Assembly: GCA_020073385.1 (NCBI GenBank) | Contig: JAIQFH010000036.1 | Location: 1-64,000, forward strand | Source: Terriglobia bacterium | GTDB lineage: Bacteria > Acidobacteriota > Terriglobia > Terriglobales > Acidobacteriaceae | Length of the DNA stretch: 64,000 bases | Direction of reading: 5' to 3' | Shown here: piece after piece, positions 1 to 9,456 of the stretch | Layout of the letters: the number at the start of each line of letters is the position of its first letter | How positions within the stretch are numbered: the stretch's first letter is position 1 | The notes under the pieces: model-generated | What the model was told of the DNA's origin: nothing | What the model saw: the letters and a program-made list of their open reading frames with translations, nothing else | Databases searched by the model: none | Made by a program: the position numbers and the translations under genes

Positions 1-1
1 G

Positions 2-208
2 TTGAACATGATTCCGGTGGTTCCACCCAAATCGAACCGGCGCGAACCCTGGGACTACGATCACGAGCTCTACAAGAAACGGAACCAAGTGGAGCGCCTA
101 TTTCGACGGCTGAAAGGTTTCCGTCGAATCTTTTCGCGCTTCGAGAAACTCGACGTTGTGTTTCTGGCCTTTATCTACTTCGCATTCATCATCGAGGCCC
201 TGCGATAG
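2..208 (+). pseudogene. IS5-like transposase, C-terminal part cut by window edge
   Basis: The frame is open at the window edge and ends at 208. The visible 68 residues have the C-terminal DDE region of IS5/IS4-superfamily transposases: the YKKRNQVERLFRRLK stretch, whose E would be the last catalytic acid, followed by a hydrophobic tail. The first two catalytic aspartates lie outside the window, so it cannot be told whether the element is intact. The 290 bp that follow hold no gene and may include the element's right end, but without the left end no terminal repeat can be assigned. Confidence 0.75.
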
Positions 209-499
209 TGTGAACAGGCCCTAGGTCGTTGAGTTTCAAATGTGTCCGGCCAAGCCTTTGAATCAGTGCGGCTGTTTCAAAAATGGAACAAAAAAGGCAA
301 TTTTGTGCGTTTCACAATCAACAAGAGTACACCATGCCGTGCGAGTGTTCGAGTGTTTGCTCTTGTAGCGTGACGACCGACATGCTTGGTTATCGCAGCC
401 GATTCAAACAGGTGAATTCAAAATGAAGTCTTTTTGATCTCTGACCCACCAACTCGGGGGCTTTCTAGTCGCCTTCAGGGCAGAGAAGAAGGAGGTCGC

Positions 500-2110
500 G
501 TGCATCCTCGCAAACCCCGGGGCCATTTCGTCAGTCGCTCGACAGTAACCAGCTTCGCAGCATATCTCCTGTTCTTAACCAGCTTGTTTGCGGCAGCGGA
601 TCAGCCTCGATCTAGATCTGCCTCCACGAAACAAAAACAGCTCGGGATGGAATCCCTGCGCAGGGCTGTTGCTATGGCTCGTGAGGCAGATGTTTCCTCC
701 GCTGCTCAACTGTTAGCATTTGCTGGCGCCGCAGTGCCTGCCAGCGATCCCACCTTGGCAAGAACCTATTATTTGCAGGCTATGGACATGGCAGACAACA
801 TGCCTTTGACCTCACCGAATGACCTGCGCGTGAGCATTCAGAACTCTTCGGTTGCTGGCATTGCGAAAAGAGACCCTATGTTCGCTATGCAACTCTTCCG
901 ACGCATCGACAAGCCCGACTGGACAGCATTTCCCGAGAGTGATATGCGCGACGTGGCTGCTTCGGCGATTGTGCGGTCTTTCGTCGCTAACACCGGAACA
1001 TCCAAGGCCGACGAACTTGCAGCATTGCTCGCGTACGCTGGTGACACCGGGGAGTACCCATACAATTCTGCATCGACTCTGCTGTCAGCATTAGAAGAAC
1101 GCCACCAAAAGGACCTGATCTCGAAAGTCTTCTCCGATGCGTTGCGCCACATACAAGAAGACGAGACGTTCACATCCGCCCCCGGAGACTTCACAGATTT
1201 GCTGTTGTCTCATTCGAATTCGCTTCCGCCGTCACTCTGTGTCGCAGGCGTCAAGGCGGCGGTTGAGGCGGCGCGGCGCTTCGATGCGAAACAGAAGGAA
1301 CATGCGGGTACTGAGCCAAGGACGATGGTGTTGGATACCGGCAAATCGCAGGTCGCAATTAGCAAGCAAGCGACATACATCGCGTTACGTCTCCTGCCAC
1401 TCGCATCTCGCTTGGACAATCGTGTGGCTGAGGAGTTGAAACACCATGATTCAGATCTTCAGGTTGCAACTGCCGGTGCAAGCAGCGACGAGCTGGCAAA
1501 TCTAGCGAGTAGCCGAGCCAGTATTGTCGTGGGCGGAGGAGGGGTAGCCAGCGCCCAATTCGCAGGCGTGATACGTGACCAAGCTGAGTCTCAGAACCTC
1601 GTGGAACTCTCGCAGCGCGAACCAGAGAAGGCAATCGCGAGCCTGTCTGGGATTCAGGATGCTGCGATCAAAGTTCGAACCCAAGCAGCTATTGCCCGAA
1701 ATTTGATTCACTCGGATCCGGCTCGGGCCGCTGCGGTACTGGAGAGCGCTTGGGGTGACAGCGGGAAAATTATAGATACCAAAGAGCACGTTCTGGCATT
1801 GGAGATAATCGCGGACGCTTGGTCGACGCTGAACGGCCCAGGGCATGTCCGCTCCGTCGTTTCCGATGGTCTTTCGCTTGCGCAAAAGATGTATGGCGAA
1901 AGCAAAGACCAAAAGGTGGATATTTTTCTACTGCGCCCCGGGGTTGATGAATTTGGCACACTTGCTGGACTGTTAGCGCGAGTCGATCCGCAGGCTAGTG
2001 TCGAACTAGCGCAGAGCCTTGATTCACCCGAAGCAAAGGCATATGTTTTGTTGAGCGTTGCACGAGCTCTGCTCAACTTCCGCCCTATCACAGATCAGAA
2101 CAAAAGTTAG
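500..2110 (+). CDS. Exported helical protein of unknown function
   Basis: I do not recognise the family. GTG at 500 is preferred to the upstream ATG at 434 because a GGAGG sits just before it (491-495). The product, about 536 residues, begins with basic residues and a hydrophobic signal-like segment (SFAAYLLFLTSLFAAA), so export is likely. The rest is rich in Ala, Leu and Ser and looks helical, with repeat-like passages such as 'DPARAAAVLESAW' that recall TPR or HEAT scaffolds. It is followed after 18 bp by a PDZ-domain exported protein on the same strand, so the two may be co-transcribed. Confidence 0.7.
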   Translation: MHPRKPRGHFVSRSTVTSFAAYLLFLTSLFAAADQPRSRSASTKQKQLGMESLRRAVAMAREADVSSAAQLLAFAGAAVPASDPTLARTYYLQAMDMADNMPLTSPNDLRVSIQNSSVAGIAKRDPMFAMQLFRRIDKPDWTAFPESDMRDVAASAIVRSFVANTGTSKADELAALLAYAGDTGEYPYNSASTLLSALEERHQKDLISKVFSDALRHIQEDETFTSAPGDFTDLLLSHSNSLPPSLCVAGVKAAVEAARRFDAKQKEHAGTEPRTMVLDTGKSQVAISKQATYIALRLLPLASRLDNRVAEELKHHDSDLQVATAGASSDELANLASSRASIVVGGGGVASAQFAGVIRDQAESQNLVELSQREPEKAIASLSGIQDAAIKVRTQAAIARNLIHSDPARAAAVLESAWGDSGKIIDTKEHVLALEIIADAWSTLNGPGHVRSVVSDGLSLAQKMYGESKDQKVDIFLLRPGVDEFGTLAGLLARVDPQASVELAQSLDSPEAKAYVLLSVARALLNFRPITDQNKS

Positions 2111-2128
2111 TTCAATTAGGAGGCTGTT

Positions 2129-2722
2129 ATGAAATATGCGCTGTCTCTTGTGTTCCTCGTGTTGTGTGCTGTAAATCCGGCTCATGCCTGTTTTGCATGT
2201 TTCCCTCGTTGTCTTCCTGAGGAATGCGTGAACATCGGTTGGAATTCTGGATGGTCTAGCTGCTCGGTGTGCATGACCGGCTGCATCAATGAAAACTGCT
2301 TCATTACGGTCCCACAGAAGACGTCTTCTGGTGCAGTGCAAGTCAGCTGCGCGACACCGGCAGCGATTTATGCCCCGATTCGACCTCTAGCTGGCGCCGA
2401 ACTGCCAGGCACTATAGGAGTCGATGTACGAGTCCTTTCAACGGACGATGTCTTGATAGACAGGGTCTTGCGCGGCTCACCCGCCTATTTGGCGGGTCTC
2501 CGCCCGGGCGACCGACTAAACTCGATAAATGAAGCCCGTGCCGCGTCCATTCCCTACAGCCGGATCGTTAAGATGAATCCGGGGGAATCAGTGCGAGTTA
2601 CAGTGACGCGCAAGGGACAAGCGTTAAAGTACGATATGGTTGCGGTGCGACTCGATCAGTTGAACGCGAGAACCATGAGTGCAGACGCGCGAGAACGCGG
2701 CAGCGCTTCAGGCGGGTATTAG
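2129..2722 (+). CDS. Exported Cys-rich protein with PDZ domain
   Basis: The start has a good ribosome site (AGGAGG, 7 bp before ATG). Residues 1-20 form a signal peptide (MKYALSLVFLVLCAVNPAHA). Residues 21-75 are unusually cysteine-rich (CFACFPRC, SCSVCMTGC), suggesting disulfides or metal binding outside the cytoplasm. Residues about 95-175 form a PDZ domain with the ligand-groove pattern 'GSPAYLAGLRPGDRL'. There is no protease or redox domain, so it is probably an adaptor or scaffold. The TlpA-like protein downstream at 2963 also carries PDZ domains, which suggests a shared envelope role. A Cys-rich plus PDZ combination of this size is not one I know. Confidence 0.75.
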   Translation: MKYALSLVFLVLCAVNPAHACFACFPRCLPEECVNIGWNSGWSSCSVCMTGCINENCFITVPQKTSSGAVQVSCATPAAIYAPIRPLAGAELPGTIGVDVRVLSTDDVLIDRVLRGSPAYLAGLRPGDRLNSINEARAASIPYSRIVKMNPGESVRVTVTRKGQALKYDMVAVRLDQLNARTMSADARERGSASGGY

Positions 2723-2962
2723 GCTTCCTTATCGTGAGCGCGTGTAAAGGGCATTTCTGGCGAGTGCGCCATTTGAGTTTCCCATGGGCCTGCGGCCCAC
2801 CCATAGGGATGAAAGTCCATTTCTACCGCCGATTGATTCCAAATGGGTTATGCGCGACTTCCGACGGAGTGTAATGGGTATTTCAACAGTTGAGGACGAC
2901 ATCCGTCACCAGCCACCGTGTCGCTATGTTCGTTTGATTGCGGAGAGGCTTAAACTAGATCA
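2723..2962. other. Intergenic segment with small hairpin
   Basis: No gene is supported here. A 6-bp stem (TGGGCC-TGC-GGCCCA, 2785-2799) lies in the middle without a T-run, so it is at best a weak terminator. The promoter of the gene at 2963 probably lies in the last 100 bp. Confidence 0.4.
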
Positions 2963-4099
2963 ATGAAGCAGAACGTCCAAGCTGCCCTGGCGGTTCTGGT
3001 TTGCACTTTTTGCATCGCCCGGCCAGGTGCTTCTCAGGAAACGCCTACAGGGCATGACGTGGAGCAGGGGCCATACGTAAGCGTCAACTGGGCCGAACTG
3101 ACGCACCGCAACGACGGCTGGCAGATCACCAGTACTCATGAAGTCGGTCAGTGGAACTCACCACTACGTCCCGGTGATCTCGTACTCAAGATTGATGGCG
3201 TAGACGTGTCGCACCTGAATCCTTTGTCCATTGCGTCGCTGTTGGAGGATGCCTACCTCCGCGACGTGACTGTGACTGTACAGAGACAGGGACGAACAGA
3301 AGAAGTTGAAGTTAATGTTCGCGTGGGGCAGTCCCTGCCTGATGAGTACATGACGCAGTTTTACCAGCGATTTGGGATTGGTGCGAGCCTCATGGCTCAG
3401 AAACAACCAGCAGCAGTGAAGATCGGGGACGTGGTCCCCGGCAGCCCCGCAGACCGCGCTGGACTCAAGGAAGGAGATGAACTCCTCGCAATTGACGGTC
3501 ACCAAGTCGCAGGCGTTAACCTCCGCGACGTTGCCGAAATGGTGAGTTCGACTCGTCCTGTTCCAGTTGAATTGCGCATTCGCCGTGGCACTCAGACCTT
3601 GATTCGTGAAGTGAACAGGATGCCCACCAGCCAATTGTATAAACAAATGCCACCAGCGAAGGTTGCCTTCCCAATGCAGACGGGACTGGATGCCCCGGCG
3701 TTTAAGCTTCAAGACATGAAAAACAACTGGGTCTCACTTGACGACTTTCGGGGTAAATGGGTACTGCTGACATTTTTGGCAACTTGGTGTCTCCCGTGCC
3801 AAAAGGAAGCGCCTGTTCTAAACAAACTGAGCCAAGATTATTCGGCACGACTTGCCGTCTTGGCGTTGGATGTGGATGACAAACGCGAAAACCTGGAGCG
3901 GTTCATCGCAACCAATACGGTGTCGTACAGAGTGCTGATTGCGGGGAAAACGGACGATGAAGTGGGGAAATCGTACAACGTGCGCGGCCTCCCAGTGAAC
4001 GTGATCGTCAGTCCAGATGGCAAGGTTAGGTACGTTCAGGAAGGGTTTTCTTCAGCATCGCCGCTGGAGGACTACGTTCGCAAACTCTACTCAAGATAA
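2963..4099 (+). CDS. PDZ-PDZ-thioredoxin (TlpA-like) exported protein
   Basis: The 378-residue product has a signal peptide (cleavage near ASQ-ET), two PDZ-like modules (about residues 35-125 and 130-215, the second with 'GSPADRAGLKEGDELLAIDG'), and a C-terminal TlpA/AhpC-type thioredoxin domain. The redox motif WCLPC lies near residues 275-279, preceded by 'LLTFLAT'. Family knowledge indicates periplasmic thiol-disulfide exchange; the PDZ modules probably bind substrate C-termini or partners. The variant CLPC differs from the commoner CPPC of TlpA/ResA. It ends 30 bp from a convergent gene, with a 46-bp repeat between them. Confidence 0.88.
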   Translation: MKQNVQAALAVLVCTFCIARPGASQETPTGHDVEQGPYVSVNWAELTHRNDGWQITSTHEVGQWNSPLRPGDLVLKIDGVDVSHLNPLSIASLLEDAYLRDVTVTVQRQGRTEEVEVNVRVGQSLPDEYMTQFYQRFGIGASLMAQKQPAAVKIGDVVPGSPADRAGLKEGDELLAIDGHQVAGVNLRDVAEMVSSTRPVPVELRIRRGTQTLIREVNRMPTSQLYKQMPPAKVAFPMQTGLDAPAFKLQDMKNNWVSLDDFRGKWVLLTFLATWCLPCQKEAPVLNKLSQDYSARLAVLALDVDDKRENLERFIATNTVSYRVLIAGKTDDEVGKSYNVRGLPVNVIVSPDGKVRYVQEGFSSASPLEDYVRKLYSR

Positions 4100-4100
4100 T

Positions 4101-4146
4101 TGGCGTAACCAGATGTCTGAGTAAGTTTGTCAATCATTTTTCGACT
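4101..4146. repeat. 46-bp repeat, copy 1 (matches 14831-14876)
   Basis: The segment from TGGCGTAACC to TTTTTCGACT is found again, in direct orientation, at 14831-14876 with 44 of 46 positions equal. Flanks differ completely on both sides, so the edges are sharp. It supplies the stop codon and last four codons of the convergent gene at 4130-5956, meaning it arrived by insertion or recombination. It may be the end of a lost insertion sequence. Confidence 0.8.
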
Positions 4147-5956
4147 CATCGGCGGGCAATTCATAGGTGAGTGGGTCCTTCTCTGGGTGCGGCACGTTTT
4201 CGAGCGGATGCACATAGCCCACGAGCGCACCCTGTTCATGAGCAAGTTCAGCCACCTGGGCATTCGTGGGAAACGGGCTGGCTGCGGCCGTGTTCGGATA
4301 TGCAACATATCCAGGCAAGATCAAATTTCGCGTCAAGTTCAAAAGGCCTAAGTGTCCCCAGTAGCTCGTGTGAAATTCCTGCGCGTGCTGCAGGACGAAA
4401 TGTTCGTTCGAAGCCGGATCGAGCTTAGGCGAGAAATATCCGATATCTGGGAAGCGCTGCTCTTTATTCACAACCAGATTTTCGACGATCGACAAATTCT
4501 CAGCCGCGGCCTGGTCAGCCAGATGCGCTGGTGTATTCCGATATGTGCCTGCGTAATTCATGTGGACATGCACATCTCCGCTGATCCACGAGGCGTCGAA
4601 GCCACGCATCTCGATGGGCCGCAATTGAACTGTGACTTCCGACTCGTTATCCGCGACAACCTCCACATTGCGTTCCTCGAACTCGTATTCGAAACCGCGC
4701 ATGACTCCCACATGTATATTTCCAGCTGGAACTGTAATCTCGGATGTTCCCTTGGTATCGAAATAATGTGCTTCGAACGGACGCTCGGCGCGGTTGAAAC
4801 TATCATCGGCATGCATCCACGCGTCATCGGGCGCGTAAGCTCGACCGTCTTGTGCTGCAATGAAAACTCGCGCTTCTACGGGCGTTCCATTAGGGTCTAT
4901 GACTTGCAAACGCACCTTTCCTATCGGCCTTAGGTACTTTCTCTCGCGAGTGACTATTTCGCTCTGGGTACCGCCAGGGATCGTCTGAATCCACAACGTT
5001 GTGTTGCCGGTACAGTTCGAAATGAATGCGATCTTTGCACCGTCGGGCGACCATCGCGGATTGGTATTGTCGTAGTCTCCGTACGAAATGGGAAAGACGT
5101 CGCCACCTGCAGCCGGCATCACCCAAAGCTGGTGCCACGATCGTCCTAAATACGAGGCGTATACCATGCGTTTACCATCGGGCGAAAAATCAGGACGAGC
5201 CTTCCACGTTGTCTCTTCATAGTAGATCTCGTGTGGTTCGGCGCCTGGCTCCGCTTTCATTAGCCAGAAACCTCCCGTTCCATGGATGTGGCCCCGATTC
5301 GAAATGAATAGGATCTCCGAGCCGTCTCGGGACCACACGGGGCTGATTTCGTGGTCTACCTGGCTGTAGTAGTAGCGAGGAAGTGAGCTGACGTTCTCGG
5401 AAGTGAGTTGTTGAACATTTCTCAACTCACCATTTTCGAACCGTCCTGCAAAGATGTGGAAGTGACCTTTATAGGTGGTCGAAACAAAGGCGATCCGGGT
5501 TCCGTCGGGAGAGAAGCGCGGCTCCACGTTCACTGCTCCCCCGGATGTGAGCCGGTTTGTGCGACCGTCCTGCAGATCGAGTGACCATAACTCCACCGCA
5601 TCCTGATAGTAGCGCGCAAAAACCACCCAACGTCCATCCGGCGAACAATCTGGCTGATAGTCGTAGCCGGGACCGGCGGTTACTTGCTCGGCCGTTGTGC
5701 TCGCGACATTTTGCCGCCAAAGCGATCCGGCCATGGAATAAATCACCGTTTGGGAGTTCGGAGACCACGCCACCGCGCTTGGTCCGGTCGTCAACTGAGG
5801 CAGGTACATCTCGCGATAGTAGTAAGAATGGGGCAGATAAATTTGTTTGAGAACCGGCTCACGCTGTGCCACGCAACTCGCACCCAAGAAGAAGAAAAAA
5901 CAAATCCACGAAAAGACTCTCCGGGATGAGAACAAGGCTCCTCCTAACTCAGTCAT
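4130..5956 (-). pseudogene. Beta-propeller / PHP-like metallohydrolase, 3' truncated
   Basis: A signal segment is followed by TolB/PD40-type beta-propeller repeats (several 'SPDG' blade motifs, about residues 60-320), a linker domain, then the start of a metal-dependent hydrolase of the CehA/McbA or PHP-like type, seen in GDVHVHMN and later LSIVENL near residues 450-490. The reading frame ends at SKND-stop inside the 46-bp repeat at 4101-4146, in mid-domain ('LVGYVHPLE' is followed by only about 20 residues). Relatives as I know them continue further, so the catalytic domain is probably incomplete. The adjacent CocE/NonD hydrolase lies 30 bp upstream on its 5' side, same strand, suggesting a former degradative operon. 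Confidence 0.75.
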
Positions 5957-5986
5957 GCGGCAGTATATGCTCAGCCAGGCAGGAAT

Positions 5987-7750
5987 CTAACGGGTGTTCG
6001 ACACAATGGGCAGCAATACCTGCGAGGGGTGGGAAGCGTCGTGAAAAACTCGAATATTTGCCTTTTTCATCTCCACGCTGTTCGCTTCCGAGTCTCCACT
6101 CTGGAGATTGCGGGAAAAGTTTGGACTGAAACTTGCCGAGACTTGCAAGCGGATCCGATGTCCCCGTAGAAACACGTTGCTGGTTATCAGTCTGTCCAGC
6201 TTCAGTTCATAAAGCTCTCCGGGTGACAATAACTGGCGGCCGTGCGTTAGATCCCGATAGCTCGCACGTTGGACGTCAAGGCCTGGACTCATAAGGTTGA
6301 TCGCCGTTCCATCCGGAGATACATCCAGCAGCCGCGCCCATAGATCGAAGTCGCGGCAGTCACAAGAAGCAAAAACGCGTACCGTGATTGGGCCTGTCAC
6401 TTCTGTGTCTTCCTGCAGCACGGCAGAATCAAAAGTCAGGACATCAGCGCGATCTGACAGCTTTGCATAATCGTGGGCTCCCGAAGAATCGTACGGGTTC
6501 CTGACGGGATTGGCCGGATCGGATATGAATTGGCTGAAGCTGTCCTTGTTCTCGAACGATGCAGCTTGCAGTCGACCGGAACGTGCGGCGCCGTTCGTCG
6601 GGGCCAGAAACATCGGCGTCATCCTGGCGGTCGGCGGCCACTGATCTGCTTCCCGCCATTCATTTCGTCCCATGACAAAGTAGCGTACCGGCTTTTCGCG
6701 ATCCACCCTGTTGTCAACGCCTTTCACGTAGTGATCCATCCAGCGCAGAATGACATCGTCGTAGTCGATTGCCGCAGTCGGGCCGAACTCACGTTCTCCC
6801 GATCGGCTTTGTGCTGTGCCCCCGTGAACCCACGGTCCCAGTAGAAGGTGAGTCTGGGCGTCTTTATCTCTCCGTCGGGTTTGCAGCAAACCGGCGTAGT
6901 TTGTCGTTGCGCCCTCGGGCCCATAATTGTCGTCGTACCAAGCCGACAGATTGAGGACGGCGGCAGTTGTGCGTGAATACTTGTCCCTCAGTTCGCTCCA
7001 ATTCCACCAACTGTCTTCAGGAGGATGCCGCAACCAATCGAAATAATACGGTGCAACCGGCTGTAGTGGCTTTAGATCAAGCAAGGGCAAGGTATTCAAC
7101 ATCGTCTGTTCTTGCTCTTTCCATGCGACGCGCGCCTCTTTGTAGGTTCGAGGCCCCGGCAAATTCTTTCTTACGCGTATATCCCAGGCAATGTTGTTCC
7201 AGATCCAGTCGATCCATGACATATCCCACGTCCCACCCGCGTAGAAAAAATTCTGCGGCGTGGAGAATGTCATGGCGGGGACCATCGCCCTCAAGTGAGG
7301 AGGACTCTGAACGGCGGCTAGCCATTGAACGGCGCCAGGATAGGAAAGACCAAACGTGCCCACTCTGCCGTTTGACCAGGGCTGGGCGGCAGACCATTCG
7401 ATGGTGTCATAGCCATCGCGGCCTTCGTTTTCATATGGACGGAAATCGCCGTCCGAGTGATACCGGCCGCGAACATCCTGCACAACAACAGCGTAGCCCC
7501 GGGCCACGGCATGCTCGAACGTTGTGTACTCTCGCTCCGCTGCGTCCTTCCCGTATGGCGTCCGATACACCAATACCGGGAATTTACCCCCACCGCTAGG
7601 GCGCAGCACGTTAGCGCGCAGAATCACACCATCGCGCATTGGTACGGCGACGTTTTTATCCAGAACTATTTTGGCCTGGCCGTTCGTGGAGTCCTGCGCA
7701 AATATAAGAACGGAGGTTGCGAAGATCAGAATCGAAGCCCAGAGCTTCAT
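5987..7750 (-). CDS. CocE/NonD family alpha/beta hydrolase (S15-type)
   Basis: A signal peptide (MKLWASILIFATSVLIFAQ) leads into an S15/CocE alpha/beta hydrolase domain of the full usual length (587 residues). The N-terminal sheet carries 'VPMRDGVILRANVLRP', the nucleophile elbow is GLSYPG near residue 140, and a C-terminal jelly-roll typical of X-Pro dipeptidyl peptidase C domains contains 'GPITVRVFAS' and 'GHRIRLQVSASFSPNF'. Such enzymes cleave acyl bonds in esters or peptides; the substrate is not predictable. Export implies action on external substrates, in keeping with the truncated metallohydrolase next to it on the same strand. Confidence 0.88.
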   Translation of the reverse strand: MKLWASILIFATSVLIFAQDSTNGQAKIVLDKNVAVPMRDGVILRANVLRPSGGGKFPVLVYRTPYGKDAAEREYTTFEHAVARGYAVVVQDVRGRYHSDGDFRPYENEGRDGYDTIEWSAAQPWSNGRVGTFGLSYPGAVQWLAAVQSPPHLRAMVPAMTFSTPQNFFYAGGTWDMSWIDWIWNNIAWDIRVRKNLPGPRTYKEARVAWKEQEQTMLNTLPLLDLKPLQPVAPYYFDWLRHPPEDSWWNWSELRDKYSRTTAAVLNLSAWYDDNYGPEGATTNYAGLLQTRRRDKDAQTHLLLGPWVHGGTAQSRSGEREFGPTAAIDYDDVILRWMDHYVKGVDNRVDREKPVRYFVMGRNEWREADQWPPTARMTPMFLAPTNGAARSGRLQAASFENKDSFSQFISDPANPVRNPYDSSGAHDYAKLSDRADVLTFDSAVLQEDTEVTGPITVRVFASCDCRDFDLWARLLDVSPDGTAINLMSPGLDVQRASYRDLTHGRQLLSPGELYELKLDRLITSNVFLRGHRIRLQVSASFSPNFSRNLQSGDSEANSVEMKKANIRVFHDASHPSQVLLPIVSNTR

Positions 7751-7963
7751 GGTGCGTGAGATTAACAGGGCACAAGAGTAGCAGCAAGTCGTGCGAGTTC
7801 TACGAATGCTGTTGCTCCAGACCGGAGTGGTCTGCTTCGAAGTCGCGAGGTTCTTGTGTCTCGTCGCGATGCCGTCAAACGGCGCTTGCTATAAAATCCC
7901 TAATCTGGATGGCAGCGAACGTTTCCAAAACAGATGACTAACCGTTTCACTACCGGGTGCTAG

Positions 7964-9082
7964 GTGACCACCTCAAAAAAGCCAATCGCCACGACCCTGC
8001 CCGCTCGCTACTACACCGATTCTGATCTCTACCGCGAAGAATTAGAACGGTTCTTTGGCAATGACTGGATCTGCGTCGGACGTGCCAATCGAATCCCGAC
8101 ACCAGGCGATTTTTTTCTTCGCGAGATCCTGGGTGAAAGCATCATCATCACGTGTGATGAGAGCAACTCATTGCGCGCCTTTTTCAATGTCTGTAGGCAC
8201 CGTGGGACTCGCATCTGTGCGCAGGTCGAAGGGCATTTTCCAGGGCGAATCCAGTGCGGCTATCACGGGTGGACCTACGGTCTCGATGGCGGCCTGATCG
8301 GCGCGCCGCACGCACATGACGGTTTCTGCCGGGAAGACTACCCCCTGAATTCGATTGATGTCGAGGTGTGGGACGGACACATCTTCATCAACCTCAGGCG
8401 AGATCCTGCGCCGCTTGCGGCTCAATTAGAGGATCTGCCGCAAAAGTTTCAGAATTGGCGGATGGCCGAGCTGCGACCTTATCGACAGATTGAATACGTG
8501 GTGAAGGCCAATTGGAAGCTGATCATGCTGAACTACAACGAGTGCCTGCACTGCCCGATTTTGCATCCCGCACTCAATGCCATTACCGATTATCTTTCTG
8601 GCGAGAACGATCATCCTCGACGCGGCTACATCGGTGGCTCCATGGAGTTTCAAGGCGGTGCCAAGACGATGAGTAGAGATGGTAAGCTGCGCCGCGACTA
8701 CCTTCCCGGACTGAGCGCGAATGAGCGGAGCAAAGTTTATTACTACGCTATTTTTCCTAATCTGCTGTTAAGCCTTCATCCGGATTACATGATGACTCAT
8801 ACGCTATGGCCGCGGGCTGTCGATCGCACTGATGTAATCTGCGAATGGCATTTTCATCCCGACGAAATGAGCAAGCCTGACTTCCAGGCCGACGATGCAG
8901 TTGAGTTCTGGGACACCACAAACCGCGAAGACTGGGCGATCTCGGAGCTTTCGCAGGCCGGAATTCAGTCACGCGCTTATAAACCAGGTCCTTATACCCG
9001 ATGTGAGTCGCTGCCCCACGCTTTTGACCAAATGGTGCTGGATCGCGAGAGGCAGGCATTAAGGCAGAAGATCCGCGAATGA
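7964..9082 (+). CDS. Rieske non-heme iron oxygenase, alpha subunit
   Basis: The 372-residue product has an N-terminal Rieske [2Fe-2S] domain (C77-x-H79 and C98-x-x-H101 in CRHRGTR and CGYHGW) and a C-terminal catalytic domain with the mononuclear iron histidines H196 and H201 in NECLHCPILH. This is the ring-hydroxylating dioxygenase alpha family, which hydroxylates or demethylates small aromatic or quaternary-amine substrates using electrons from a separate reductase. No reductase or beta subunit is adjacent, so it would use an unlinked partner. The start is GTG at 7964 with no convincing ribosome site. It is divergent from the hydrolase and followed by a TonB receptor, which fits uptake and turnover of an external compound, but this is inference. 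Confidence 0.88.
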   Translation: MTTSKKPIATTLPARYYTDSDLYREELERFFGNDWICVGRANRIPTPGDFFLREILGESIIITCDESNSLRAFFNVCRHRGTRICAQVEGHFPGRIQCGYHGWTYGLDGGLIGAPHAHDGFCREDYPLNSIDVEVWDGHIFINLRRDPAPLAAQLEDLPQKFQNWRMAELRPYRQIEYVVKANWKLIMLNYNECLHCPILHPALNAITDYLSGENDHPRRGYIGGSMEFQGGAKTMSRDGKLRRDYLPGLSANERSKVYYYAIFPNLLLSLHPDYMMTHTLWPRAVDRTDVICEWHFHPDEMSKPDFQADDAVEFWDTTNREDWAISELSQAGIQSRAYKPGPYTRCESLPHAFDQMVLDRERQALRQKIRE

Positions 9083-9456
9083 GTGCTTTCGGTTTTGGAT
9101 ACTCAAGAAACATCCGCGTCGGCCTGGACGGACGAGTCCTGCTGTCACTTGTGAAACCTGCACCTCGGGTATGTTTTCGGACGAAACGATGAGAGATGGG
9201 AAACAAAAACACTCATCGAACTGTGGGCCACACTCCACAGTCCAACGTTCACTCACAATTCTCGATTTCATCTAAGTCAAGCCACATCATGTAAAAAGTC
9301 ATCGAAAACAATTCAAATCACAGATTCGACTTGCACATTTGTGTGCCGCAGGAGCACAATAGCGCCCCATCGGGGCGTCCAGGGTCTCAGCGGTCTCACA
9401 TTCCTGGGCAAAAACGTAGTTGGAATAAGCCGCTTTTAGGGGCAAAGGGGGTTTCC

